Source of the DNA: Meandrina meandrites
Lineage: Eukaryota; Cnidaria; Anthozoa; Scleractinia; Meandrinidae
NCBI GenBank assembly: GCA_963693305.1
Contig: OY855912.1
Span: 4,539,001 to 4,603,000 of the forward strand
Reading direction: 5' to 3'
Length of the DNA: 64,000 nucleotides
The translations under genes were made by a program, and so were the position numbers. The notes under the pieces are model-generated. The model ran no database searches. It was not told the origin of the DNA and worked only from the letters and a program-made list of their open reading frames with translations. Within the stretch, counting starts at the first letter, position 1, and each line of letters begins with the position of its first letter. Of the stretch, positions 1-12,700 are shown in pieces.

Positions 1-218
1 TCGACAACCCCGGTAGACAACATCCTGGTGACAAGCATCCTGGTGACAAGCATCCTCGTGACCAACATCCTGGTGACCAACATCCTGGTGACGAGCGTCC
101 TGGTGACGAGCGTCCTGGTGACCAACATCCTGGTGACCAACATCCTGGAGACGAAGGTTCCGGAACCAAAGAAGAAGGGGTTGACACATTATGCTTCTAA
201 AACTAGTTGTACCTATCG
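1..218 (+). CDS. 3' part of a repeat-rich exon entering from the left edge (partial, reading frame uncertain)
   Basis: A 15-bp unit of the form caacatcctggtgac is repeated about nine times and stays open in two forward frames. Frame 3 reads a hydrophilic QHPGD/KHPGD/ERPGD repeat, then a short Lys/Glu-rich tail, and stops at 198-200. Frame 1 reads NILVT-type repeats with no stop to 222, and a good splice donor (atcg/gtaagtg) follows position 218, so the exon could continue in that frame. A polar PGD repeat looks more like an extracellular or disordered protein, but the donor favours frame 1. I do not recognise the protein. It may simply be a coding minisatellite. Confidence 0.35.
15..153 (+). 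repeat. 15-bp coding-type minisatellite
   Basis: About nine tandem copies of a 15-bp unit (consensus caacatcctggtgac). Variation is mostly in the first codon-sized triplet, and the length of five codons keeps both open frames intact. Confidence 0.8.
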
Positions 219-222
219 GTAA

Positions 223-2942
223 GTGCCAACGAGCGAAATATTCATGTTTTTTCGTAAGAACGGATACCGAATGGTTTTCGATAGAATCTTTATAATTTGA
301 AATGACCAAAATATGGTAAATCGTAGTTTAGGTAATACGAGAAGAAAGTGCCCTTTCTCTGGTGTTCATATTAAATGACACGGGTTTGACAGGTTGATAA
401 CTCTTGACAAATCTTTTAATCTTTTAAAGGGATAGTTGCATTTCAAGAACTTCTCATAAATAGAATCCCAAAATCAAAACTGCTAAGATTCTGTAGACGC
501 TTTTCAGTATCAAATCAACCCAATCAAGCAATGACGGCACAGATTTCCGTCTTGCATGCAAATCAGTTGTCATTCGATGTCATGTTTACGCAAAACTCAA
601 TTCCCAAGCGAAAAAATGAATAGAAAACAAAACCAAAACGGACACTGAAGGAATATGTGGAGACAGAATTTTAATATATTCAAGTAAACATTACATTTGC
701 CGTTTGTCTTGCGTGTATGACATGCAGTAATTTTAGTGAGTGTCGCTTGGTATTGATTCCTTTGAGCGAAAATATAAACGTTATTTGATTTGGGATGAAA
801 TCATCGGTTAAACAATTGCTATAAACAAAAGCAACACTTAAAGGTAGCATTTACCCGACCGTGGCATTCTCGTAAGTTAAGAAAACTCCATTTGAAGTCA
901 GTAGTCCGCTTTTGATTTTCGTGTCTATCTTCAGAAATCAAAGGACTCCAAAGCCGAAAGATTATTTCATCGCTTTGAAGACCTTGATGTTCATTTTTTT
1001 GGCGGTCGAGTATTCTGTAGGGTATTCTCTTTCCATTTAGAGTACCATAAAGGTGTATTTATCGTAAAAGGAGTGAATGAGCACATTGAAAATTTTAACA
1101 GCGAGCCGTGTGGACGCCATTTTGGCCATTTGCTCTTTAGCAAGGAGAGAGAGACTGGGGACCAGTTTGGAAGAACAATACAACCCAAATATGGAGTGTT
1201 TACTTACACCCAAATATGGTTAAAAAAAGTCCCTTACGCTGAAGTTGAGATTTTTTCTGGTATCTGTGGTATAGCGCGGCTCTATGATTCTGCCGCCTCG
1301 TCAGCCTCGCCTCTTGGCTCGGCTGCCTCGTTGGCAATCAAGTATTACGCTTTTTGGCACTGCTCTCAAAACTAACTATTAGTGCTCCGAATTATGCTTG
1401 ACTGTTGTTACTATGCTCGTAATTATGCTGCAAAATGTTTTCCCAGACCTCGGTGAAGCGCAAAAATATAAACAATTTTCAGAATAAATTAGTGTAAACA
1501 CAATATGAACTAACGAGCTGAGGAGCTAAGTTAAGCCTACTTGAGGATGCACTGGGAACAAGCCTGCAGTGTTCAATAGTAATGTAAGCTAGGTAGAACA
1601 TTAAAATCGCTTACAATTTTGTAGTTTAAACTTAAAAAATGTACAATAGTAGCTCTAAAAAGAAGAAAAAAACTGTTATGTCGCAAAATGTCATTATTAT
1701 GCCGGTATTATGCTCGATGCTCCACCTATAGTATTATGCTCGAAATTATGCCGGCATAATGTGTCGAGAGAGAAAAAACTCGTTTAGAACAGACTGAACT
1801 CCAAACTATCCGTTAGCTGCTTGCTGTAAATCCTGCTACCAATGCTGCTGGCGAGCGTTTTTTCTCATCTCTTCGGCCTCTGAAGGCGTGGCTTCAGATC
1901 AAGGATGGACGAAGAAAGGTTTAGCAGCCTTTGCCTTCTCAGGCTCTCGGTCAGTAGGGCGAAAACAGGCGAGCGCGAGCGAAAGAAAATTGAAGGGGAT
2001 CTTGGAAAAAAAAAAGAAAATTGAAAATTGAAAATTGAAGGGGAAAAAAATTGAAGGGGAAAAAAAAAATTGAAGGGGATCTTGGGAAGATGCCTTCCTG
2101 CCTTCCAAAGACCAGTACCTTTACCTTCGCTCGCGTCGCTCGCGCTTGCCCGCTTTTCGCCCTGCAACAGGCTATGGTAGCCTAGTCATGTTGAATGGCC
2201 ACAAGCAGAGAACAGAGACCAATGGGGCCTCAACAGACAGTGTCTGTACAGCCGAGGTCGCACAAGAGTTTGTTTCTCTCAACGAGAATAGCAAGAGAAA
2301 TTTTCACAAGAGAGCTTAGGTAGTTCTATTTAACATTACTTACTGTATTTGATGGTATACCAAGTGAAGACGGCTATGTTATTTTTATTGGGGCTGTATA
2401 TATGGTGTGCAAATGTATGATAACACAGTGGCCCCTATGCTAGTTGTCTTAGCCGAAAATTGTTGAAAATTGTTTGTCTTGGCCGGGCTTTTTAGCCCTA
2501 CTACTTTTAAATGGTCCCCGCGGTCCCTGAAATGGTGGATGTGAGGCAATCTTCAGCTTTTTGCAATGTGTAGCGATTGGTTGTGTGTCAGTAAGTAAGA
2601 GTGAACCAAGAGAGTACTTAATACTCTCTTAGAGTGAACAGAAATCATCATTCCGTATTTGTGACATTTCAGGGTTTTCTGAATTAATTAAAGACGCTGA
2701 GTGTCAATGACCAATGCGCTTCTTTCGTTTCACCACGCTCTTTTATTCGTTATCATGGGAAGCAATTATTCAATATGTTTCTTTTCGTATGGAAATAGGG
2801 AATAAACGTATTGTTCACAAAACCCCGTGTGTTTTAAAGATTTAAAGTGTGACAACTCACTGATAAAATATAATAGTCTCCGAGTGGAACCTGCAATCGG
2901 TTGACGCTCAAGTAGAACTCCTAAAGCTTTAACAACTGCAAG
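223..2942. other. Non-coding stretch upstream of the lipoxygenase cluster
   Basis: No supported gene. It holds AT-rich sequence and a purine-rich low-complexity patch at about 1985-2090 built from repeated 'aaaattgaaggggaaaa' units. The ORFs at 1073-1375 and 1865-2167 show no recognisable protein and look like chance. Confidence 0.5.
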
Positions 2943-3001
2943 ATGAAGCCGAATTTTGTGATTTTGATGACTTTAATTGGAGGCTTCCTAACTCTACCCA
3001 G
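2943..3001 (+). CDS. Candidate alternative signal-peptide first exon (lipoxygenase gene A, most distal)
   Basis: An ATG opens a 19-codon hydrophobic leader (MKPNFVILMTLIGGFLTLP) ending in AG before a consensus donor gtaagt. The phase (two bases of an Arg codon) fits the G that starts exon 2 of gene A at 10406. It resembles the leader exons at 4715 and 6690 in length, phase and pattern but is the most diverged. A TATA-like stretch (ataaaatataatag) lies roughly 75 bp upstream. It is either an alternative first exon with its own promoter or a relic of a tandem duplication; the sequence alone does not decide. Confidence 0.5.
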
Positions 3002-4714
3002 GTAAGTTGAAAATTTTAACCATTGTTAGTTTTTAAATTCAGTTTCGAGGGGGAAAATAGTAAATAAATATCAATTGTTTTAACGTGGACAAGCTGCTAG
3101 AGTCAGTGGATTCCTAAATATGGATCTACCGGGCTGCGTTTTACTCGAAGTGTAGTCATGCAGTGATCATGAATGAGCTTTTTCACTTAGCTTCAGGTAA
3201 TCTTTTGACTTGTAATTTCTTGTCTACGTTCACAGAGATTTGGACCTTTTTTCAGTCAGTCCCGTTTGTCTAAACTAAGAAAAAACTTCAGATGCTTGAC
3301 ATAAACGTTTTATTGGCATATAAGTAAACTAGAGGCTGCCATAATAAACGAAGAAAGTGAGCCATGGTCTCGTCCCTTATCCTGCTCTCTTCACGTTCTT
3401 GCCTAAAAAAATAAAGCTATTTTGTAATTAAAAGAAAAGCCATTTCTTACTTAAAACACGTGGTTCCACGACGCGGTGGCACATTTTCGAGAGCTGCTTA
3501 CTCCCCTAAATTTTCGTGTTTTCCTCGGTGTAAGAACTTCTTAATTTTTTTCTTATCCAGTTGAGCTTTTGTTTTACTAGCTGCTCTATATTGTTTCGAG
3601 GTTCTTTGTTATCCTGGTCGTTATTTGCTTCACGACACTGTCATGAGTCTCACAAGTTCTTACACCGAGGATGAGCCAAATTTTTTGGTGAGAAGTATAT
3701 CATAGAGCTTCGGTTTAACAAAAAGAAATTGTTCTTCGCTTGCAATTAAACAAATTAACTTTAACAAATTTATCCATCCATCCGCATAAAAGGGCCACGA
3801 AGTTTTATTGTTATCTACAGCTTTTTCAAGAAGCAGTTTCGAAGGCAACAGAATGCTTCTTGTGGAATTTGAACTGCTTCCTTTGAAAAACCACAGCGTG
3901 AGAAGTTGTAAAGTTTGTGATTTGTTAAAGCTATCTTATGAGGAAACAAAATACTTCAGATGTGGCTAAATATCATTTAATTAAGCAAAGTTAAACTCGA
4001 GCAAATGCAGCCAGCAAGCTTGCGCAACCAGCTACTGTAATAACATTTAGTCAAGTTAATACGAGCTTATGCAGCCAGCGGTTTTCCCTTCCGGAGTACA
4101 TGACCTGTGGGGCGGCCTTCGGGGTTTTGCAGGGGTGTATGGTTCATTGCATAATTCAGGTAGTGTATTGAGATGATCGTTGTGGATCAGACGCACTGCT
4201 TTTGGTTACGAATCACTGCGGATTCTTGCACCTTCTCCTCCCACCCGCTTTGTTACTTAATTCTTGTAGTCAGGGTAAGTATTCTTCAGGTGAGCTGTTT
4301 CCACTGAATTTCGTTCAGTGTGATGGTGCCGGTTGGCGGACGCTCATTGGGTGGTTCCCGCTTTCCAGGGTTGCGATGGATACCTCCTAGCGGCTTATGG
4401 CCTTGGCACCACGCTAACCTTTAAGGCACCAGCTATTTGTGATGAGTTTCATCGAAATAAAAAGATTTAATAATTTTGTGACGTGACAATTGTTATGTGG
4501 CCAACAGCCAGCCCATTTTCTTATTCTCGGTATTGGACTGGAACTACTAGCTTGCAATGGAGCCTAAGGCAAGGGAGTGTTATTAAAAAGAGCTTCATGT
4601 GATTTGCATTTGAAAAGATTTCCTGCATGCTCATTGCGTTTTTCCGGATCGTATTCAACGTCCAACAAATAGAAACCGTGCCCGCGATATCTCTGCTAGC
4701 TGTCAGCAATGAAC

Positions 4715-4770
4715 ATGAAAGTCCTGGTTGTACTCTTTTCATTAATTGGATGTTTAATAACAACTTCAAG
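4715..4770 (+). CDS. Candidate alternative signal-peptide first exon (lipoxygenase gene A, middle)
   Basis: This exon encodes a leader beginning MKVLVVLFSLIGCLITTS and ends in phase 2 (AG) before gtacag. Length (56 bases) and phase are identical to the 6690 exon. An in-frame ATG two codons upstream (4709) could also be used. Joined to 10406 it would give the same mature protein as the 6690 exon with a different signal peptide. Confidence 0.5.
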
Positions 4771-6689
4771 GTACAGTAAGATATTATACTGTATTACATT
4801 TCAGTTTTCAAATCTTTTTTTTTTAGAGAATCGACAATGAAATTTTCAACGATTACCACTTAATCAGCGAAAGGAGTTCCAATCTGCTTCAAGCGTTGTT
4901 CATGCCGCAAACAACTCAGATAGCACTGGATATTCATGATTCATTTTTCATTGTTTTTATCTAGTTTCAAAATAACTAGCTAGCACAGAATTAAGCGGAA
5001 AACGGATGTAAAAAGTTTTCTCTGGTATTTTCTGTTACAAAATCATTTCACTGAAATGTACACGGTGTGTAATATACTTAATCACAGTCAAGTTGGTGAT
5101 GGGTGAATATACGTGAAGTCAAGGGTGCATTATCGTTTTCAGTGTTTCAAAATTTTCTGGGGGAGCATATATAATTATAATAACAATCAGTATAGAAAAT
5201 TGAACGAAGAACAAATCTAAAGATTTTGTTCCTTTTCGCATGATTTTCAATTCCCTATTGTTATTATAATTTTAACCCACGAGGTTTTTTTGAGCCTTTG
5301 AGGTCACTTTCAGCCATTCGCAACCAAGCCTTGGAACAATGTTGATTAATGGCGGCCGTAAATTCTCGGAATTAGATGTTAAAATAAAATGACTTCTGAT
5401 GTTGATGTTGATTAAAGGGGCACTTTAAAATAGTTATAGTCTCCGGCGCCTTTTGATGGGATGAGTGGTGCCCCGATTGCTTGTCCAATATTCCAAGGCC
5501 AAGACGAAGAACATGGAATCTTCGAAACCCTAAACAAAACAATGATCGGAATAAATAACGTTAAGAGCCATTTAGACGTTCTCGTTCTAAATAGACGCTT
5601 TAAAGCAGTTATTGCACTCGCAAGATACTGACCGACGGTGCCTCGGCTCTAAATATACACCTTATTGGTTGAATATTTTAGCAAATTAAGACAGCAGCTT
5701 GCTCCTTCATATTTTGTATAGAGCACGCTAAGATCACGATAGGAGCTTTTCTTTGGAGCTGATTTGCGCATTTTGAAAAATTTCGCCTTAATTTTTTAAG
5801 TCCGTCACTTGTAATCCGTCAGTTTACTTTTTCCCTTGCTTTGATCTAGTGCAACTTTTGTTGAGTCCAAGCTCGCAAAATCGCGAGTGTAAACTAGCGG
5901 CGATTTTGTCGCCGGGATTTCGAATGGGCTGAATTGGTGCTTTTTCCAAAATTTCAAAAAAAAAGAGAACAACTAGCAGGATGGACCCAAATTTTCAAAA
6001 TTTTCTTCCCGCAAATTTCATTTCCATTCGACTTTACTCCTGGAATTTCTAGAATTTTTACTTGAATGATTCGCAATCTAAAACTGACATCGAGTTTTCT
6101 TTTTTTAAATTTAAATAAAAAATGAGCCAATGACCCGGCCAGATAGCATCTGGATCTTCTTTTTAACTAACGATCACAATTAATTTACATATTTTATTCT
6201 TTATAATTTTTTTACCTTTGTATTGAGCAGTTTTTTCGCCTCTTATCATTTTCTTTGCATGCCGGAGACTGGAGCTCAAACAATCAAAGAGGATAATTTT
6301 TAAATAAAAACTTTAAACATAGTTAATATGATTCGCACATAAAAAGTAAATTTTCATAAAAGGGATTTTTTTAAAATCATGTAAGGGTGAAGTCATTCGT
6401 GTAGCAAGCTAATTAAGCACCGAAACGCTGAAAAAAATAAATAAAACAATAAACCAAGCTGAAAACAACAAAAATCAAAGGAAAACGTTCCATTGGATTT
6501 AAACAATTAATGATTGACCGACAGTGCTGCTCAAACTATGCGAACGCATTATTCGTGTAGTCTTCTGTTACTGAGATAAGACAACAGCTCGCTGCTTTAT
6601 AGTCTACATAGATTTCGCTTTAAACAGAGCAGAACAAGTCGACAGACAAAGGACCAAAAGCAGCTCCACTCTCTTTGTTGACAACAAAC

Positions 6690-6745
6690 ATGAATTTTCT
6701 GGTTGTACTGTTTTCCTTTGCTGGAGGTTTAATAACAGCTTCAAG
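6690..6745 (+). CDS. Signal-peptide first exon of lipoxygenase gene A (nearest to exon 2)
   Basis: ATG at 6690 encodes the leader MNFLVVLFSFAGGLITAS and ends in phase 2 before gtatag. The same 56-base exon with the same surroundings occurs on the minus strand at 51832-51887 as the first exon of gene C, which argues that it is a real conserved exon. A TTTATAG element lies about 95 bp upstream. Signal-peptidase cleavage is expected near the SR/YASA junction with exon 2. Confidence 0.65.
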
Positions 6746-9700
6746 GTATAGTAAGACATTGGTAATATGGCGTTTTCAGTTTTCACAGGTGATCTAGGTG
6801 CGCTTTAATTTTTTCATGCCACGAAGAAACTCGTATAGCGCTGTGTTTTGGGGTGAGCTTTCTTTCTTCTAATATCAATACTTAAAATATTGATATTGGA
6901 CAAATTTTCGGTGACTACATGTACTTTATATCTTGGAAATTATTTGACGGAACCATCACCTACGCCTCATTCTTCGATGCTGAAATAATTAGTAATAACT
7001 ACAGATATATATTTTTTTATTAGAGACTTTGTCTCGTTATGTGTATATATTAATTTTTTTTTTCAGTTCGGCAATGGGTCTTCATAACGTTAAATTGAAC
7101 CAAAAACTGGACACTCCCAAATCGGTTATTTCGATCGGTTATACTCAAATTGTTAATTTAGCTCTCTATATATAGCTCTATGTATATACTCATGTATACT
7201 GTCACTTCAGTAAAGGTTAAGATAGCATTCTTTAAACACAGCTCGATGCAGATTTTACTCATCATCAGCCAACCGAGACAACAAGATTAAGCTAAATTGA
7301 CAATTCACACTTGGAAAAACATAGATATTTAGTCCAGGGTGCAAATTTTTGTCATCCTGATCGTCGACCAAGGCATTTCTTTACCGTGCAAAACGCAAAA
7401 TAAGCTTTAAAACACTTTCGTTCAATAGTAAGTCTTTAAATAATACGGCAGATTTAACATCCCCTTTCAAAGTTCTTTGTTAGGTTTTTGTTTGCTATTT
7501 TGTGGGTTGACCGTGCACAAAACCTGACAAAATATAATAGGTGGTTACGTGTGTTCATGCAACTAACCAATAAAAACATTGCGATCACGTAACTCATGCA
7601 TAGTGTATGAGCGCAAAACAAAAGATGTGCACGGTCATGGACCTTTAAACTAAATATTGGCCTCTGTTTTCTCCATTGATATTTGCCGGGCTTCCTAACC
7701 ATCTCCCTCTAGTAGCTATGATGTAAGGCATTTATCTCATTGAGAGTACTGTCGCGGTATAAATGGTATCATGAAATGTACCCCAATTGAAATAATTTTC
7801 TTGGCGTCGTTAATAAATATGGAAATCAATAGGTGTGATTTACATCATAAAACTAAGCTGGAAAAAAAGTGTTTTCTAAAATTATGGAGGGGCCGTTGCC
7901 AGAATGAAGCATAATGGAGATTCAAAAAACGATGCGATCTCTGGCTAAAAAAAAAAAACTTACAAGCTTTCAACTGTTTGAAACTCAGTTTTTGGTGGTA
8001 AAACTAAATGATATGAAGCGATACAAATAAACATAAATATAAAATTTAGCAAATAAAATATGTAGATTGATTGTGAATATTTAGTTGTTTAAAAGAATGT
8101 TATATTTGTCCAGGGATCGAATGGGCAAGAATTGTTGTCCGCGGTAGCGGTTGCAATGGTATCCAAGATTCCAGGAGCTTACGACAGACTTCCGTAACCG
8201 AAAACTACCGTTTTAAATTACAGATCAAGGATTTTTGAGTCGATGGGCTTTTGACCACTCTTTTTACATTAAATGTGTCCCTTTTCATATCAAAAGATCT
8301 GCTTGTTTCTCTGACAAAACACCAAGAACAAGAGTGACAATTATAATCACAATTCTGTATATATAAACAATATTATCTTGCGAATGTGGTAAAAGACATA
8401 TTATGAAAGCAACTTATTAGTCTGTATGTCATAGAGAAAAGAAAAATGAAAAAAGGAAATAAGACGGAATCCATCATGAAGTCGAGTGATATGTATTTAA
8501 GATGGCAACAATCGAGTACCAGAATAATTTAAATCCTATTGAAATATTTTCTACCCTTAATAAAAGGTAAAGATGTAAGTAATTATCCGCGATAACACTG
8601 ACAATATTTTCTTATCAGAGCCCGAGAAATTGAATTTCAAATTTCGCAATCTATAGGCAAAATCTCACATGTAGCCATTTTGTGAAATTGTCTTTAAGCG
8701 ATTAAGTGGAATTTCAAAATTTGTTTTCCATGTTTGGTGTTGTTAGAAAAGTTTTCTGATACGATATTTGGAGCAGTATTAAACACAAAAGCTTGCAATA
8801 AGGTGTAAGGTACATAATTTTGTCCAATAAACACTCGACGTCCTGGCGGATTGCGTCTTAATTAGTTCCCTAGCACAAAGTCTAAAGGAAATATATGAAT
8901 TGGTAATGCAGCTCGAAGCTCCCAACGCTAAAGCCTGCTCAAGCCACCGACAAAATCACTTCATTAAACTCCCAAGGAGACTGGGCACGCTAGTCAAGTT
9001 TCTTTGAATTTCTTGTCGTCTAGGGCGGATGGCGGGCAAAATTACCGCGCAAACAAATTGGCCCCTCGTCCAAGTGATCTGTGGTAAAAGAGATCATATT
9101 TCATACAAGATTTAAAAAAAGAAATGAAAGACGGAGAAATACGTGGTTCAAGTTGCGCGACGATGTGTTAATTTTTGCAATCTTTAGAAATGTTATTGCA
9201 GTTGAGCCTGTGATAATATATTATTTTGTTAAGGTGTGCCAACGAGGTATGAGGTTCAATACATCGGTTAAAACAATGCAGAATAGCCCCTTCGTCCCGT
9301 TTGTTTGTCAAACAGCTGAGAACTGCAATATCAGGTATTTGCTGCAGAAACTATCGGGAAAATAACCAATTGAACTTTACATTAACTTTCAAAACCTCGG
9401 CACTACTGTCATTTCACCAAGAGGAATTTATTACGCGTGTTAACTGAATCCCTTTTAATGTTATAATATTGTGACTTTCTCAAAACTGATTTGTCGGTAG
9501 ATGACAAAGCAAACAAAAAACCTGTAGCGAGAAGCCGAAAAGTGCAAAATGTCGGTTATTATACGATCTGAAAAGGCTGCGCTTTCTTTCTTTCTTAACA
9601 GATTTTTGTCTTTGCGTTGAATATTGCATAATTGCAAAAAATTAACGCCATATATATCCTATAGTTACTTACCTTACTCTTATATACTTACCATACAAAC

Positions 9701-12700
9701 AAGGAGCTAGGAGCAAAATCGAGTTTTTCTGAAAGTGGCCACACTTTCTTCCATTTTTACCGACTCTCTTGTTTGAATCGGTTAATTCTGCAGGCGGCAT
9801 GTAATATGGAAATCGAAGAGTTGTGAGGAGAAGCTTGGAATAAGAGCAATCGCATGCGGCAGGAAGATAGTTCACATTCTTTCATGCATTTATTATCCAA
9901 TCAGATTCGGCCAAAGGTAGCTTCCATTTAACTTCTGATTGGACTAAATCTGAAAGAAATATTGCCATGAACTAAACTACAAGTGGTTACATTTTTAGGC
10001 TCTTGGCTGTAGTTTAACTTCTGCAATTAGCCTATGCGGTGTTTAAGTTACCATGACAGTTTTGCTAACGCCAATCCTTTGCTGAACTGACATAAAAGTA
10101 ATGAATGCTTGTCAGCTTTGTTTTATCGAGCTGAGAATTAACCATCTTCATTATTTATTACACATGTGATACTTTCGACATTGCTGATCCTACCAGTATG
10201 CAGGACGCGTGTCACATATGAGCCTAGCAAGTTGCCTAGCTCGCCAAGTCCCCTGTAGTTCAGTGGCTAGAATTAACACCCAACCGGTATATCTGGGAGG
10301 CTATGGGCTCGATTCCCGTCGGGCATTCAGATTTTATCTTTGTCCCACGCTCGTCACAAATGAACATATCATCTTTTTTATCATTTACTTGTCTTGTTGT
10401 TTAAGGTATGCATCAGCAGCGGATTGTGAAGTCTCCCTTCCTCAACACTCCAGTGGTGTGTGCATGGCCATCAGAAATGCCGCCCTTGCTCAAAACCAGA
10501 AGACATTCACCTTCAAACAAGCTTCGCATGGCTTTGCCCTGTTGAACATGACCATACCAGAGGTAGGAGCGCTTGCCCTTAAAGACCCGTTCACGAGATA
10601 CTACACTTCAGCGTATGTAGGGATGACACAAGCAAACACGAAAATTCTGGAGCAGTACAACAATGCAACCTTTGGACAAGAAATAACCGACATCTTAGAT
10701 TACCTCAAGATATCAGAGTTTTTTCAATCAGTTCTGGAGCCAGTTGTTGGGGTAAGCGCTATTAATGTTTCTTTCTCTGTCTTATCATCGTTTACTTTCC
10801 ATTTAATAAGGATTACGAAAAGCCTAAATGCACTGATTTACTATACTTATTCTTTTAGGAATATGTGCGGTCAGCATCTGGAAACGAGGCGTTTGTTAAC
10901 GACAAAACTGAATGGATCAGTGATAAGTTCTTCGCTCAGCAGCGTCTGGCTGGAAACAATCCCATGTCACTCAAACGGGTGACTATACATGGGGAAGGTA
11001 GGAATGCTAGTAAAGTAACATTCTCCCCTGTCTTTTGTACCAATGCTACAAAAATCGTAAAAATCTAAATATCTAGCTGCATGGACGTCCTCAGTGATGT
11101 GAAGACTGAACAGCACAGCCACATGGAGACCAAGAACAACAGAAAGACAAGCAGACTGATTGACTGACTGACTGACTGACTTGGTGCATGGTGATGGTGA
11201 TGGTGACAGTCATGATGCACAATTTATCGAAAAACCCTTACAATTTGTCTTATAGAAGAAAAAAGATGTTCAGTCAAGACAACCAAAGGACAATGCTGCA
11301 TTTTCCCGTTTAGATATCGTGGAAAAGTTTACGACAAGTGTACTACTGCTCGTTCTCGTAAACCTTGGTGTTCAACTACAAAAAGATACAGAGGCAAATG
11401 GGGCTTTTGTGAAGGTAATTTTTCAGACTTCAACATTCAACCGACATGGCGTTCAATTATTCCAATTTTTCGTACCTCTGACATAAACCTTGTTCCGCTC
11501 TTAGGGAAATATCTGTATTATAAACTATTATTTATCAAATGGTTAGGATGTCCAGGTAGGATCAAGAAGTCCTTAAGTTATCTGTGATTAGTGCATTCAC
11601 ATTTGGTCTTAATTGTTGTAAACTGCTGCATAAGCACAGTTTATCTTGCTGTAAAATGCATCACGTCGTGATGAGCTTTTATCAAGTTAAAAAATCTTGG
11701 CAATATCGGATGTGAGAACTGAAAATACATCTGATTTTATACTTGATTCAGATCTATTTTTTGACGAAATATGTCGTGGAGAATGCTGAAAATAGCATTT
11801 GCGAGACTCTAGATTTCAAAATTTTCTGGGGGAGCATGCCCACAGACCCCTCTAGAGGCTCGCGCCTTCGGCGCTCGCTTCTGTGAACATCACTTTAAAA
11901 ATTCGATTTTTTTAGCCCGCACACTTCAAATTACGCTCCGCCGTCCCTGTCACGTCGACAATTATTTGTTGAACAATAAAATAATTATCATGCTTCATCT
12001 TGCGTAATAACCAAGAGACGGAGATAATAGTTATATTCTTATGCACAACTTGAATCTATAATAAGGACGAAATGTTCATTTTGTCACGAGCGTGGGTCGA
12101 TGAAGAAATTTGAGTCCCCGACGGGAATCGAACCCATGGCCTCCCAGATACCGGTTGGGAGCTCTAATCACTGAGCTACGAAAGACACGTTGAGGTAGGC
12201 CATTTACTAGGTTAATATGTGACACGCGTCCTGCATACTACAGGAATGTCGAAAGCATCATGTAGAAAGATGGCATATTTTGAGCTTAGTGAATAAATAA
12301 TAATAAATAGCATTTATTTGATTTATTTTGTCTTTCAGAACAGCAAGCAATGAAAGGTGGGTAATATACTAAAAGAAATTCATGCTTCAACGATACGGCA
12401 AAATCATACATTGAGTAAAGGAAAAATGAAAAAATTCAATTGGGTTACCCTATTCTGCGGAATGACGGCATGGCAGTAGTTTGCCTGCGATTAGCTTCAC
12501 CACGGTTTGCCTAAGGTTAACTGTCATTTGTTGGTAAGGGCAATACTAAACGTTACCCTGACCAACAAATAAAAGCCAACCGGAGATCGACAAACCGGGA
12601 CAAAATTAGTGCCATTCCGACAAACAGGTTCACCCATTCAATGCGAGCCCCAGCTGAGATTAAGATTTACACAAATGTTTTACTTTTAAGTTCTGGCTCA

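Noticed and set aside
10209..10982. A 257-aa ORF read as a single-exon gene
   Set aside because: Its first 66 codons translate the SINE and intron. Only 10406-10751 is exon, and the end reads through an intron into the next exon out of frame.
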